Source of the DNA: Triglochin maritima
Lineage: Eukaryota > Streptophyta > Magnoliopsida > Alismatales > Juncaginaceae
Direction of reading: 5' to 3'
Assembly (NCBI GenBank): GCA_963682175.1
Contig: OY821771.1
Coordinates: 10,105,001 to 10,169,000 of the forward strand
Length of the DNA stretch: 64,000 bases
The translations under genes were made by a program, and so were the position numbers. The notes under the pieces were generated by a model. That model saw only the letters and a program-made list of their open reading frames with translations. It made no database searches and had not been told where the DNA came from. How positions within the stretch are numbered: position 1 is the first letter of the stretch; each line of letters starts with the position of its first letter. Shown here one piece after another: positions 45,928 through 59,156 of this stretch.

Positions 45928-48900
45928 TTAATCAAAATGAGGAATTGCGTGTAAAAACACGAGTTCCTTTGCAACATTGGAGGGACAATTTAAGTAGGGC
46001 TTCAAACGATGCCCGTTAACTTTAAAGTTTTCACCGTTCTCTAGATTACTGATCTCGACTGCTCCGTGAGGGAAAACGGTTTTGATCATGAAAGGGCCGG
46101 TCCAACGACTCTTGAGTTTGCCGGAAAAGAGATGAAGGTGAGAGTTATAGAGAAGGACCAACTAACCAGGAGAAAAAGATTTCCTAACGATGGATTTATC
46201 ATGAAAAACCTTGGTCTTTTCCTTATAAATTTTAGCATTCTCATAAGCCTCATTTCTTATTTCCTCAAGCTCAACTAAATCCAATTTTCGAGCATTACCG
46301 GCTGCCTTTAAATCCATATTCAGTTGCTTAATAGCCCAAAAGGCTCTATGCTCCAATTTGACCGGTAAGTGGCACGTTTTTCCATAGACTAGCCGGTAAG
46401 GGGACATTCCTAAATTGGTCTTGAAAGCAGTTTGATAGGCCCACAACGCATCATTAATTCTTACAGACCAATCCTTACGTGAGGTATTAACCGTCTTTTC
46501 CAGAATTTGCTTGATTTGTCTATTGGAAACCTCAACTTGTCCACTTGTTTGAGGGTGATACGTGGTAGCTAACTTATGAGTTATGAAATATTTTCTCATT
46601 AAAGCTTCAAATGATCTATTAAAAAAATGAGTACCCCAGTCACTGATAATGGTACGTGGAGTACCGAATCGGGAGAAAATATTCTCCTTCAGAAATTTTA
46701 CAACAACTTTGTTGTCATTGGATTTTGTGGGGATAGCCTCAACCCACTTGGACACATAGTCCACAGCTAGCAAGATATACTCCTTTCCAAAAGACAATGG
46801 AAACGGGCCCATAAAATCGATGCCCCAGACATCGAAGATATCAACTATGAGAATAGGATGCAGAGGCATCATGTCTCTACGAGAGAGTTTTCCTAGCATT
46901 TGACATCTAGAGCAAGAATTACAAAATGCAAATGCATCCTTAAATATGGTGGGCCAATAAAATCCACACAGTAAAACTTTGGCCACAGTTTTCTTAGCTC
47001 CAAAATGTCCTCCACATGCTTGGTCATGACAAAAAGATAGAACACTTGCAAATTCCTCCTTAGGAACACATCTCCTAATGATTTGATCCGAACAATACTT
47101 GAAAAGATAGGGGTCATCCCAATAAAAATTCTTCACTAGGGACCTAAATTTGGCTTTATCGTTCTTAGACCATTCGGTCGGGGTCACACCAGTTACTAAG
47201 AAATTGACTATATCGGCGAACCATGGTTCGCCAGACACAACCATAATCTGTTCATCCGGAAAGTTCTCATTCACTGGTGTGTTATTCACTGGGATAAGAG
47301 GAATTCTAGACAAGTGATCGGCGACTACATTTTCACAACCCTTTTTATCACTGATTTCGACATCAAATTCTTGCAGTAGTAAGATCCAACGCAATAAACG
47401 CGGCTTGGCATCCTTTTTGTTCACTAAATGTCTTATTGCCGCATGATCTGTGTAAATAATCACATGTGTGCCTATAAAATATTGTCGAAATTTTTCCAAG
47501 GCAAAAATGACTGCTAGAAATTCTTTCTCGGTTACCGTATAGTTCAATTGGGAATCATTCAATGTTTTACTAGCATAATATATCACGTGAGATTTCTTTT
47601 CAATTTTTTGACCCAATACCGCTCCTATGGCGTAATCCGATGCATCACACATTATCTCAAAGGGTTGGGTCCAATTGGGTGAATGAATAATGGGTGCCGA
47701 CGTCAATTCCCTCGTAAGGTGGTTAAAGGGCTCCAAACATTTATCAGAAAATTCAAACTTAGAGTCCTTCACTAATAATTCAATCAATGGTCTAGACACC
47801 TTACTAAAGTCCTTGATAAACCTACGATAGAATCTGACATGCCCTAAAAATGAACGAATCTCTTTGACATTTGTTGGTGGAGGGAGATGCTTAATCAAAT
47901 CCACCTTGGCTTTATCCACTTGAATGTCATCCTTAGACACAATGTGACCAAGTACTATTCCATGCTTAACCATGAAATGACATTTTTCCCAATTTAAGGT
48001 CAAGTTCTTCTCCTTACACCTTACTAGTACTAATTCCAAATGGTTCAAACAATTGGCAAAAGTGGGACCAAAGACAAAGAAATCATCCATGAAAATTTCC
48101 ATGAAATTATCCTCCACTTCAGAGAAGATGCTCACCATACATCTTTGAAATGTGGTAGGAGCATTGCACAAGCCAAAGGGCATGCGACGGAAAGCAAACG
48201 TGCCGAATGGGCACGTGAAGGTAGTTTTCTCCTGATCCTCAGGAGCGATAGAAATTTGGTTATAGCCGGAATATCCATCAAGAAAATAATAATACTCATA
48301 TCCGGCCAACCGTTCTAACATTTGATCTATGAAAGGAAGAGGGAAGTGGTCCTTACGGGTTGCAGAATTCAGTTTCCTATAGTCAATGCAAATCCTCCAA
48401 CCGGTTTGGATACGGGTCGAGACTAACTCATTAAGCTCATTCTCAACTACAGTGACTCCAGATTTCTTAGGGACAACCTGAACAGGACTAACCCAAGCAC
48501 TATCGGATATAGGGTATATAATTCCATTGTCCAACCACTCAAGTATTTCCTTTTTTACCGCCTCAGTTAGGACCGGGTTAGGTCGCCTTTGCGGATCCCT
48601 ACGGGGTTGAGTATTATCCTCCAAATGGATCCTATGTTGGACTATAGATGGGATAATCCCCTTGATATCGGCCATGGTCCATCCAATAGCTTCTTTATTC
48701 CTACTGAGGACTCTCAACAATTCCTTCTCTTGATTGGGGGTCAAATCCGATGCTATGATAACTGGTAGGGTGGATGAGGGTCCTAAAAAGGCATACTTAA
48801 GTGTAGTAGGGAGAGGCTTCAACTCTAGTGATGGTGGTTCTTGTAGTGAGGGTTTGGCTTGAGGTCTTGGTTTGGCTAAAAGTCCACCTAAGGCTGACCA

Positions 48901-49056
48901 ATTGGGTGAAGATCGATTCGAACCTATATGATTGATTTGGTCACAAATTGTGGCCTCACCACTCAAGTTCTTTTGAAAATCAACTTCATCCAATTGGGTG
49001 AAATTTAAGTAATCCGAAATCAAATCATCATCACTACAATCCTGAATATAATTCAA
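45928..49056 (-). pseudogene. Athila-like pol: reverse transcriptase, RNase H, integrase
   Basis: A 964-codon open frame (49056-46162) plus, after a single in-frame TAG, the integrase C-terminus to 45928. [33 protein letters not shown] and FMDDFFVFG (catalytic Asp pair). RNase [52 protein letters not shown]. Integrase: HH..CC finger ([18 protein letters not shown]), [25 protein letters not shown] (D, D, E). The end has [18 protein letters not shown]. This is the best preserved coding region of any element in the window: one nonsense codon plus a frameshift at the protease boundary. Confidence 0.93.
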
Positions 49057-49439
49057 TTCACTCGATTCATCAGAGAAAATCCAGGTTGCTTCCCTAAGTT
49101 AAAAACATTTAGCTTAGCAGTCAAATTTCCAAATGACAATTTCATCAATCCATTCCTACAATTGATTAGGGCATTGGAAGTGGCTAAAAAAGGTCTTCCT
49201 AAGATCACAGGAATTTGATTGTTAGGGTTAGCAACAGGCTCCGTGTCTAAGACAACAAAGTCCACAGGAAATATGAATTCACCCACTTTGATTAGAACAT
49301 CGTCAACCACACCTCTAGGAATCTTAACAGATCTATCAGTTAATTGGAGTGTGGTCCTAGTCTGTTTAAGGTCTCCTATATCCAATTCTTTATATACAGA
49401 GTAAGGAAGCAGATTAACACTAGCACCCAAATCCAGCAA
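49053..49439 (-). pseudogene. Athila-like aspartic protease
   Basis: Retropepsin-like segment with MLDLGASVNLLPYS (active-site D-L-G-A) and VILGRPFLATSNALI. It continues from gag through 49440-49508, where stops interrupt it. It overlaps the pol frame by four bases in another frame, so a frameshift separates protease from RT. Confidence 0.85.
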
Positions 49440-49508
49440 GGCCCTATTGATTAAAGTGTTACCAATTACACATGAAATAGTTGGACAACCAGGGTCTTTA
49501 TATTTGAT

Positions 49509-51481
49509 TTATGTGGGTTGGGTTAACACAGAGCTTATATTTGCAGTTAAGAAGGCTCTTTTTGGTACTTGTGTTTTCCTTTTCTTGGTGCATAAGTCTT
49601 TTAAGAATCTTGCATAAGGTGGAATTTGTTGAATAGCTTCTAATAGAGGGATGTTTACTTTTACTTGCTTAAAAACTTCCAACATTTTCTCTATTTGATT
49701 TGTATGATTCTTATTAAGTCTATTAGGTAATGGTGCTTTAGAGATGAATACACTTTCAGGTTCAGTTGGTTCAATTTCAATTGGTTCCTCAGATTGAATT
49801 GGTGGCTCATTAGATGGCTCAGGTGTGACAGAATTATTAGGTTCATTAACCAAAGGGTGAGTGACATTGTTATTAACAGATTTTCCAGATCTTAATGTAA
49901 GTATAGCATTAATGTGTTGATTTTGCTCTTCTTCTTGAACCATATGAACTGGTCTGTTATTATTGTTCACATTAGGAGGTGGTGCATTATGTGGTACATT
50001 AGGTGGAGGCCTAAGTTGTTGAGGATTGAATGATTGAGGATTAAATGGTTGAGGTGGTTGATATGGCATATGTTGAAGTGGTTGATATGGCATATGTTGA
50101 TTATGTTGATTGTTAATTGTTGGCTTGGGAATCTTCCTTTTTCTCTTTCACCTACAACTTGTGCTAATTGACTTACTTGAGTTTTTAGCTTTTGAAAAGA
50201 TTGAGTAGTTGTTTGAACAAATGTTTTCATTAAGTTTTCCAATCCAATTAATCAGACATCACTATTATTGTTGTTGTTGTTTTTTGAGTACATTTGTTGT
50301 CTAGGTGGTTGGCCTTGCTGGGGTATGGGTGCAGGATTTGAATTCCCTTGGCTCCATGAAAAATTGGGATGGTCGTGCCAACCTGGATTATAGGTTGACG
50401 AATAAGGGTCGTTCCTAGGACGATTAAACGCAGCATTAACTTGTTCCATGTCCGAAGAAATGTGTGCACACTCCTCCAAAACATGACCAGTTTGACCACA
50501 CCTAGAGCAAGAAACAGAAGAGATTTGATTCACTAGGGGTCGGGTTTGAGGCTCTAGACTTTCCATCCTACGCATAAGGGTGGCTAATTTTGCTTCAGCA
50601 GCTACAGAAACATCTACAGCTAAGACACCTGATCTGGATTGATTTGCTATTCTAGATCCAATACTCGGGTTGGTCGGTGCCCTAGCCGTGTCTCATTGCA
50701 TACTATTATCAGCTAAGTCCTCAAGAAAAGTCCAAGCATCATTCTCAGTTTTGGACATAAAGTTTCCTTGGCTTACAGATTCTGACATAACCCTAGATGT
50801 AGGTGTCAATCCCTCATAAATAATTTGGCACAATTGCCATCTTGGAATTCCATGATGAGGGCATTGGGTCAACAAGTTCTTAAATCTTTCCAAATAGGAA
50901 TAGAACGACTCTCTCTCAGATTGAACGAAAGCAACAATTTCATTCCTAATCCTAATAGTCTTATGGTTGGGGAAATATTTCTTTAAGAACACTTGAACAA
51001 ACTCGGCCCAACTCCTAATAGATCTTTCGGCTAGACTATACAGTCATTTCTTAGCGTCGTCCTTCAGTGCTAGAGGCACGAATTTAAGACGCACTGTCTC
51101 CTCAGAGATATGCTGGTATTGCATAAGGGAGAAGATTTCCTCAAATTCTCTAAGGAAGATATATGGGTCTTCCTTAGAGGTGAACTTGGGCAACATACTC
51201 ATGTATTGTGCCTTTAGTTCGAAGTTGCGACCCAGTATGGTGGTCATAACGATGCACGATGGCTGAGCAGCCATCGTTGGGTAGCACCAATCCCTCAGAG
51301 TCCTAGGTGGTGCAACAGGTGGGTCCACTACATTCTCACCCATTGGATCCGGGTGAGGTGGTGCAACAGGTGGATTGAGGCTGAGCTCTAGACTGGAATC
51401 TAGATGAACTCGTGAGAGTCGATTGCTCAAGTCCCGAACCAAAATCTGAGTGCACCGGTTTGAATTAATTTTTGAATTCAA
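49509..51481 (-). pseudogene. Athila-like gag, broken
   Basis: The N-terminal gag domain runs from 51481 (ending LALKDDAKK), has a TGA at 51044-51046 in place of Trp, then continues in frame as LAERSIRSWAEFVQVFLKKYFP, SYLERFKNLLTQCPHHGI to 50693. A zinc knuckle CSRCGQTGHVLEEC lies at about 50510-50470, followed by a Pro/Gln/Asn-rich linker (50093-49800) and a segment preceding the protease (PYARFLKDLCTKKRK). At least two frameshifts or stops lie between these parts. Confidence 0.88.
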
Positions 51482-51920
51482 ATTCGAAATTTAAATTCCA
51501 AATTCAAATTCAAGAATCATTTTTTATAAAAAAATTTATAATAATTTTTTTTTCAAAAATGGAAACAAACAATAGAAGGGGGGAAGATGAGAAAGAAATC
51601 CTAATCTAGAGAATTGAGATGAGAAGAGAAAGAAGACTCAGGTGAGAAGAGAAACATAACTCTAAAAGATAGATGAGAGGGTTGGTCAGAAGTTTCGTAA
51701 ACAAGCACGGTCAAACAATCCTAGACCTAATGTAGCTTAGATCTAGACGACTCCTAACTGGTTGAGTCGAATTGGTTCGCTTGATTCACCTCCCTCACTA
51801 ATCAAACCAAATTAGCCAGGCAGTGTATAGCTAGTGGGGGCGCTTCCGACAGAGTCGGTGCCAATTAGATAACCACTTCGCTTGGAAGACTTTCGTCAAC
51901 ACAAAAACACTTTCTAGACA
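51482..51920 (-). other. Athila-like leader between LTR and gag
   Basis: Untranslated leader on the minus strand, with an AAATTC-rich tract at 51470-51515. No gene. Confidence 0.6.
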
Positions 51921-53266
51921 CCAAATTAAATTCGGATCTCCAAAGATATGCAATAATCAATTCATAACATACCAAAAACACACCCGCAAAGGCACAAAAC
52001 AATCGGAGCCATCCATGCGGTGACTCCGCCGCATCTGATGGTCAATGTGCGGCGGAAACACCGCAAGGTGTGCGATCCGTGCCCCCATATTTCGTCCAGT
52101 CGTGTCATAGCACGTGTCCTTCCTTATTCATACTTAGGGTTCCTTGTATCGGCTATAAATAGCCCCGAAATTATGTTGTGAGGGGAACTTTTTGTATTCC
52201 ATTCTATAGCAATAAAATTCTGCCCATTTATTTCTCCCTTGTCTTTGTCTTTCGTAAGCTTAGTTTTAGATTAATATTTCATGTTCATAATTCCAGTAGA
52301 GTAATTTAGTTGTTCTTTATTCTTCTCTTAGGATAATTTGTTGCATGCTTAGAATAATTGCATTTGTTTTCGTAGATCGTAGTTTAGTATAATATTTCTT
52401 TTTTTTTGTAGTCTCTCGATGATCTCCATGACCCCTTCTCCCCATCTTCTCCCCATGGGTTTCTAAAACCCTCCAAAGGGTGGGGGTGACGGATTTAGGG
52501 TTAGAGAAGAGAGATCTTTTTTATTTTAATTTCTTGTTAGTGTTTTGATCATATGAGTTTTTGTTAAATCAATTATCATATGATGCTTAATATCTCACTT
52601 GATTTATAATAATTTTCGTGATCCCTAATCTAACTCGAAGATTCATAACTCCCACCCGCTAGAGTCTCATCCATATTCGTTTTCTTTTTAGTCTTTCTTG
52701 ATTTAAAAAATTGAAAATCAAAACAAAAAAAATCTCTTATCAACCTTATTTCTTTCTCTTTCATTACTTAATCAAAAATCACAAAAATAACAAAGTTTTC
52801 TCCCTCCTTGTGTTAGACCCGTACTTGCCGCGTCTTCATCGACGCCGTGCACTTGCGGTATAAATAAAAATCTCATCAAGTTTTTGGCACCGTTGCCGGG
52901 GTGTGTTTTTGGTATGTTTTAGATGGCCTCCACGCGTCTGAATTGATTATTGCATTATCTTTGGAGATCCGAATTTAATTTCTTCTTGAATACTTCTCCA
53001 AAATAACTTTTTAGTCCTTCTAATTTGCGATCACGTCCCTGGCTGTTTATGCCATCAATTTGGATTTCAACTTGAGCTTGAATCTTTGGCTAATTGGTCT
53101 TTGTGATCTATTTGAGTCCATTGCACGCGTTTTAGCCCGAATATTGGTAAATTGCATTGTAACTCCCGAATTCTGCACAATTGCTCAAAACAATACCTTA
53201 GTAGCATTTATTTATATAAAAATAATCTAAATGAAAGACATATGATGCAATGTATGCAATGCATCA
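51921..53266 (-). repeat. Athila-like 5' LTR with inverted internal segment
   Basis: 52902-53266 is the outer U3 in minus orientation. 51921-52901 carries the rest of the LTR and the PBS but in plus orientation: TATAAATAG at about 52157, LTR end CTCATCA at 52878, PBS 52885-52901. Reversing 51921-52901 in thought gives U3, R, U5, PBS and leader in normal order, with a stretch of about 75 bp (AAATTCGGATCTCC...AAAAACACAC) present at both junctions. Confidence 0.85.
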
Positions 53267-55397
53267 CGAATAGACCAAAATGTCGTCCACGAATACAATC
53301 ACAAACCGGTCGAGGTACTGACTGAACGTCCTGTTCATCAAATCCATAAACGCAGCAGGCGCGTTCGTCAACCCAAACGGCATCACCAAAAACTCGCAAT
53401 GCCCGTACCTCGTCCTGAACGTTGTCTTCTGAACATCTGCCTCTCTGATCCTCAACTGATGATAACTGGATCGCCGATCAATCTTCGAGAAGACCTTCGC
53501 TGACTGCAACTGGTCAAACAGGTCCTCGATCCTGGGCAAGGGATACCGATTCCTAACGGTAACCTTGTTCAACATCCTATAGTCAATACACATCCGCAGC
53601 GATCCATCCTTCTTCTTCACGAAGAGTACTGGCGCTCCCCAAGGTGAGACACTGGGGCGGATAAACCCCGTATCCATCAGGTCCTGCAACTTCTTCTTCA
53701 GCTCCGCCAGCTCGACAGGTGCCATCCGATACAACACCTTCGACTGCGGCGTAGTCCGAGCCACTAAATCAATCCCAAACTCGATCTCTCTCTGAGGCGG
53801 AAACCCGGAGACAACATCAGCAAAAACCTCAGGAAACTCCTGAACTATCTCAATGTCCTCCAATCTCCTCGCCTCTGGATCTGGAACTACCAGAGTGGCC
53901 ACGAAAGCTCTGCAACCCTGCTGCAACAACTTCTGTGCCCTCAATGCTGATACGACTACTCTGCCTCCTCTTTCCTTCGTCCCCATGATCAACACATCAG
54001 GTAGACCATTCCTCGGAATCAGAATCTTCTTCTCCCGGCACAACACTCTCACATCATACTGGGATAGCCAATCCATACCCAGTATGACGTCGAAGTCCTC
54101 CATCGGCAACAAGATCAGGTCAGCCGGAAACTCCTGATCTTCCGAAACAATCGTGGCGCTGGGGAGGAAGCTCCCCACAATGCCCACCAGACCCAAGGGT
54201 GTGCTGACTTCCAACGTGGCAGTCAACATCGCAGGGGTACGACCCAACACGCTCACAAATCGCTCCGAAATGAACGAGTGTGTGGCCTCACAATCAAACA
54301 ACACTCTCGCACTCAACCCAACAACAAAGAGCGTACCTTCCACCACCGTGCTGGCGTCTCTCGCCTCATCCGCCTGGATGGTAAAGACCAGTCCTCTGAC
54401 CCTGCTGTGGCGGTGCAAAAGGTCGGCGTCCTCCGCCTCTGCCTGCTGCCGGCGGCCCTGACTGCCTGCTGGACCCGCCTGGCCCACTCGGATTGTCTCG
54501 CACAAAATGGTCTGGCTTGCCACACCCGTGACAAACTCCACGGCCCCAACACTCACTGGAGTGAACACGGCCACAACCTCTGCACGCCTCAGGCTGGCGT
54601 GATCCACCTCCTCCGATCCGAGGCCTCTTGCCCGGGTTCCCTGCTAGCGGAGCTCCCGGACGTCCACTGACCTTCCCCGGTGCTCTCCTGACCTCAGCAT
54701 AATTCTACTCGTAATCCTGATCAATGATCGTGGCGAATCTCACGGCATCGGCGAGCGTCTGTGGCATACTGTATGTCACCTGAGTACAGAGGTGCTTCCT
54801 CAGTCCCCGTATAAACTTCCTCGCCCTATGCAGCGGCGTCACAGTGATCTCCGGACAGTAACGCTCCAGCGTATTGAACCTCCGGGTATACTCAGCCAGG
54901 GTCGCATCTCCCTGCTCTACGGTCATAAACTCCTCTCTCCTCCCATCTCTGACGTGCTCTGGGAAATACTGCTCATTGAACTCCCGTAGGAATTCCTCCC
55001 AGCTAATCTCAGTCCTGCCCTCAAACACCATTGCAGATGTGGTCCTCCACTAGTTGGACGTGTCTCCGCCCAACACATACGCTGCCAAGTCTGCCTGCCT
55101 CTCAGGCGGGCACTCAATCGCCTGAAGCATCTCCTGAATCTTCAGGACCCAGTCCTCCGCAGCCTCAGACTCTCCTCTTCCATCGAAGGTAGGCGGGTGT
55201 TGTCTCATAAAGCGGTCGAGCATCGCTCCTGCCGCTGCTGGCTCTCCCCTGCCTGACTGGCGATCCAACATCGCACCCAGTCGCCCCACCGTGTCATAGA
55301 GCATCCGTCTATGCCCCAGTCCCTGCCCAGTCTATGCCCCAGTCTCACCGCTGGTGCTACGGTCCTGTGGGGGAGGTCTCACGCGTCTCGGAGGCAT
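53267..55397 (-). pseudogene. Tekay gag-protease-RT, minus copy, truncated in RT
   Basis: Gag starts with ATG at 55397 (MPPRRVRPPP) and has an early TAG. The gag domain follows at 55031-54710 (SWEEFLREFNEQYFPEH), then a zinc knuckle with the last Cys replaced ([12 protein letters not shown]). The protease reads FDCEATHSF, with the active-site Gly changed to Glu. The RT reaches FVDDILVYS and stops exactly at the Athila-like LTR (53266). RNase H and integrase are absent here; a separate 3' pol piece lies at 58588-59100. Few stops occur in 53264-54607, so it is younger-looking than the plus copy. Confidence 0.9.
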
Positions 55398-55503
55398 CTA
55401 TACACAAAGAAAACAACACACGTCAAAACCATGAATGCATGAACTAATGCAGACTCTAAAACTCTAAGGGTGGTTTCTTTGGATAAGGACACTAGAACCG
55501 ACC

Positions 55504-55515
55504 GCTCTGATACCA
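55504..55515 (-). other. primer binding site, minus Tekay copy
   Basis: TGGTATCAGAGC on the minus strand, three bases inside the LTR end at 55519, identical to the plus copy. Confidence 0.9.
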
Positions 55516-56449
55516 AGTTGTAACATCCTCAACACAGCAAAAAAATTTAAATTTTTATAACACACAATCAACAGAGGATATTACGCAAATAACGAAGACA
55601 GGTGCACCAATATATATAATATATATATATATATGAACATCAGAGTATTTGAAAAGTTGTGATTACATCAAAAGACTATACAACGAAAGCAGTAATCACT
55701 CGACCTCAACTGAGAGAAAGCTGGATCCGGTAGCGGTGCTCCTCTCCTTGGTCACCACCCCCTATCGCCGATCACGACCTGAAAGTAAACATGCAACAAT
55801 GCCTGAGTTTCCAGAAGGAAACCACGTATGCCAAACTCTAAAATGCATAAAATGGAAGCACCCTAGCATGAAATTCTACTAACAAGAAAAGCATCTCAAA
55901 CAGGCTGGGCTCCAGGGCTTTTTCACCCAACTACCGCATCACACACTCGTCGCCAAGCTGGGCTCCATGTCTTTTTCAACCAACCGCAGCTACTACGACA
56001 CGACCAAGCGCTCCAGGTCTTTTTCAACCAACCCAAACCTCCAATGGCTCCAGGTCTTTTTCAACCAACCCCTACACATGGTCCCTGCTCAGGCTCCATG
56101 CCTTTTTCAGCCAACCTGAAGGCACTACGGAGGTCCAGGACTTTTTCAACCAACCTCGCACAGACTAGCTAGGCTTCAGGTCTCTTTCAACCAACCGCAA
56201 CTCTCACACAGTTACGGGGCTCCAGGGCTCTTTCACCCAACCACCGCAACGCCACAATTTCTAAGCTGGGCCTCAAGCATTTTTCAGCCAACCCAAGCTC
56301 TTACACAGTTACGGGGCTCCAGGGCTCTTTCACCCAACCACCGCAACTCTCGTGCACCCTAGCATACTCGACGGAAGGACCTCGGCACACAACTCGCCCC
56401 ACACGGACGACCACAACAACCGCACCTCCATAGTGCAAAACTCGACACA

Positions 56450-57925
56450 AACGGTCGACCGAACCAAAAGTCTCGGTCGACCGAATCACGAAAACACAGG
56501 GCAATCGCCTCGACCGGCACTCCCTCGGTCGACCGATTCCCACCAACTGCACTCGTTCGGTCGAACCCAAATCAAGGGACGGTCGACCGTTTAGATGGTC
56601 AACTCCAAGGTTCAACGAACAAAACGACAAATCGGTCAAACGACAAAGGGGTCCCATCCGACCGAAAGTCACCAGAGACAAGTCCCACAATCTCCACAAC
56701 GAATCCGGTCGAACCCCCGAGCACTCTCGGTCGACCGAATTCCACCAGGGAATTCCCCCAACTCTCACCAGAAATCTGGTCGACACGACACGACCAAGGG
56801 CTCAAGGTCTTTTTCAACCAACCCAAACGTCCAAGGGCTCCAGGTCTTTTTCAACCAACCTCTACACGTGGTCCCTGCTCAGGCTCCATGCCTTTTTCAG
56901 CCAACCTGAACTCACTACGGATGTCCATGTCTTTTTCAACCAACCCCGCACAGACTAGCTGGGCTCCAGGTCTCTTTCTTCCAACCGCAACTCTCACACA
57001 GTTACGGGGCTCCAAATCTTTTTCAACCAACCACCGCAACATCACATTCTAAGCTGGGCTCCAGGCCTTTTTCAGCCAACCCGAGCTCTCACACAGTTAC
57101 GAGGCTCCAGGTCTTTTTCAACCAACCACCGCAACACTCGTGCACCCTAGCACACTTGCCGGAAGAACATCAGCACCACGAATCGCCCCACACAGACGAC
57201 CACAACCACAACACCTCCATAGTGCAAAACTGGACACAAACGGTCGACCGAACCAAAAGTCCCGGTCGACCGAATCAAGCAAATACAGGACAATCACATC
57301 GATCGACACTCCATCGGTCGACCGATTCCCACCAACCGCACTCGTTCGGTCGAACCAAACTCAAGGGACGGTCGACCGTTTAGATGGTCAACTCTCAGGT
57401 TCAACGAACAAAACGACAATTCGGTCGAACGGCAAAGGGGGCCCGTTCGACCGAAAGTCACCAGGGACAAATCCCACAACTCCACAACGAATTCGGTCGA
57501 ACCCCCGAGCACTCTCGGTCGACCAAATTCCACCAGGGAATTTCCTCAACTCTCACTACGAATCCGGTCGAACGCCCGAGCACTCTCGGTTGACCGAATT
57601 CGTCCAGAGCATTCCCCCACACTTCTCAACATGTCCGGTCGACCGAAACCACCTTCGGTCGAACCGACCACTATTCCCACCTAAGTCACGGTCGGACGAA
57701 GTCATACAGGTGATCGACCGTTTAGATGGTCAACGCCCTACCCGACCCATGACGGTGCACACGGTCGAACGGCAAAGGGGACCCGTTCGACCCAATCTCC
57801 CCAGGCTTGCCTCCCACGCACAATCGGTCGACCGCCCATGGGGCATCGTTCGACCGATTTGAGGTAGAACCCTAATTCTCTTCACGAACGGTCGACCGTT
57901 TTCACCAACCGGTCGACCGTTTAGG
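56450..57925. repeat. two GGTCGACC palindrome arrays in the minus Tekay LTR
   Basis: Dense CGGTCGACCG words and half-variants at 56450-56775 and again at 57240-57925, separated by the second GGTTGG-type array. The two arrays share the same spacer text, showing that one was copied from the other. Confidence 0.88.
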
Positions 57926-58326
57926 CAGTGAAATCTGTTGCACGTTTACTTGCGACGAGCCGGAAGGCTTACCGTCGACTTCCAAATACTCACACTACTT
58001 AAGTGAGTGAGCTTGACATACCGGAAGGTTTGAAGAAACCTTTGAAGAACCACGACGACGCCTCCACGAGCACGTCTCCCAAAATCACGATCCGTCAACG
58101 AATCCCTCGCTCGAACGACGATCAACACCTCATCGACGATCCACAACCACCAATCCACCTCCGGCAACCTCCACCAACCACCCACGACCACAGAAACACG
58201 AGTGAGGTAGAGAGAGAGAACCAAACGTGCGGAAAGGGTTAAGAACCAACAACTCACCTCAAGCCACCAACGCCCCTAACAACCACCTCCGCTCGCCGGA
58301 GCACAACCATTGCGTCGGAGATCACT

Positions 58327-58350
58327 GTGGGAGAGAGAGAGAGAGAGAGG
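58327..58350. repeat. (GA)n microsatellite
   Basis: GAGAGA tract in the LTR. A longer one of about 35 bp lies at 59118-59152 in the neighbouring LTR fragment. Confidence 0.85.
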
Positions 58351-58587
58351 GAAATACCATAAATATCTCTCACCCCTCCAATCCCATCCATCCATTCCAT
58401 CTTCAATCCATCACCACCACTCATCTCATCTCCAATCCATCTCAACCCTCCATCCAATCATCTTCAATCCCAGCCATCCAATGCAACTCCTCCTAATCAC
58501 CACCTAACAACAATAAACACTCAATTAGGATTAGGATTAGGATAGGATCCTACAATCCACCCTCCTAAAAGAAGTTTGTCCTCGAAA

Positions 58588-59100
58588 TTAAGACCGAAGC
58601 TCACCAAACAACTCCGGAAACTCCTTTCGGACCTCCTCCTCAATCTCCCAAGTGGCCTCTCGCTCACTGTGGTGCTGCCACCTGACCTTCACCATTGGAA
58701 TGGTCCTCCTCCTCAACTGATGCTCCATCTGATCCACAATCTCAACCGGTCTCTCCTTAAGAGACAAATACTGTCGGATCTCTGGAACCTCTAACTGAAT
58801 CACATGAGAAGGATCTGCTACATACTTCCTCAACATCGAAACGTGGAAGACGTTGTGAAGACTCGAAAACTGTGGCGGCAGCGCAACCCTGTAGGCAACC
58901 TCTCCAACCCGATCGAGAATCTCAAACGGTCCTACATACCTCAGACCGAGCTTCCCCTTCTTCCCGAACCTCATCACTCCTCGAGATGGTGAAATCTTCA
59001 GGAAGACGTGGTCACCTACTTCAAATCTCAACTCCCGCCTACGCCTATCAGCATAGCACTTCTGCCTGCTCTGAGATGTTGCTAGTCTCTACCTGATCAA
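58588..59100 (-). pseudogene. Tekay integrase C-terminus and chromodomain, minus
   Basis: The 59031-58588 frame is uninterrupted: FEVGDHVFLKISPSRGVMRF, YVGPFEILDRVGEVAYRV, HNVFHVSMLRKYV, and chromodomain EIVDQMEHQLRRRTIPMVKV followed by RWQHHSEREATWEIEEE, with the Trp positions intact (the plus copy has a stop here). It is cut at about 59100 and joined directly to an LTR start, so most of pol was deleted. Confidence 0.9.
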
Positions 59101-59115
59101 CTGAGAGACGTGAGC

Positions 59116-59156
<41 letters not shown>

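Larger units (their letters stand above)
42897..53266 (-). mobile_element. Athila-like Ty3/gypsy element, minus orientation, rearranged ends
   Basis: From right to left: 5' LTR 53266-51921 (with an inverted segment), leader, gag, protease, RT-RNase H-integrase, a third ORF, a long 3' noncoding region and the 3' LTR 43875-42897. The 3' LTR lacks its last about 270 bp. FMDDF in RT and a PBS-like TTTTTGGCACCGTTGCCGGG place it in the Athila/Tat branch. Its right end lies inside Tekay RT (minus) at 53267, but its left end lies in Tekay gag (plus), so flanking DNA has been rearranged after insertion. Confidence 0.9.
55519..58554 (-). repeat. Tekay LTR, minus, with internal duplication
   Basis: 3036 bp, bounded by TGTAACATCC (55519) and GGATCCTACA (58554). 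It is about 800 bp longer than the plus copies because the pair of blocks [GGTTGG-TGAAAAAG array + GGTCGACC array] occurs twice: 55895-56350 with 56450-56775, and 56780-57135 with 57240-57925. It has internal sequence on both sides: gag on the left and the integrase end with PPT on the right. Confidence 0.9.
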
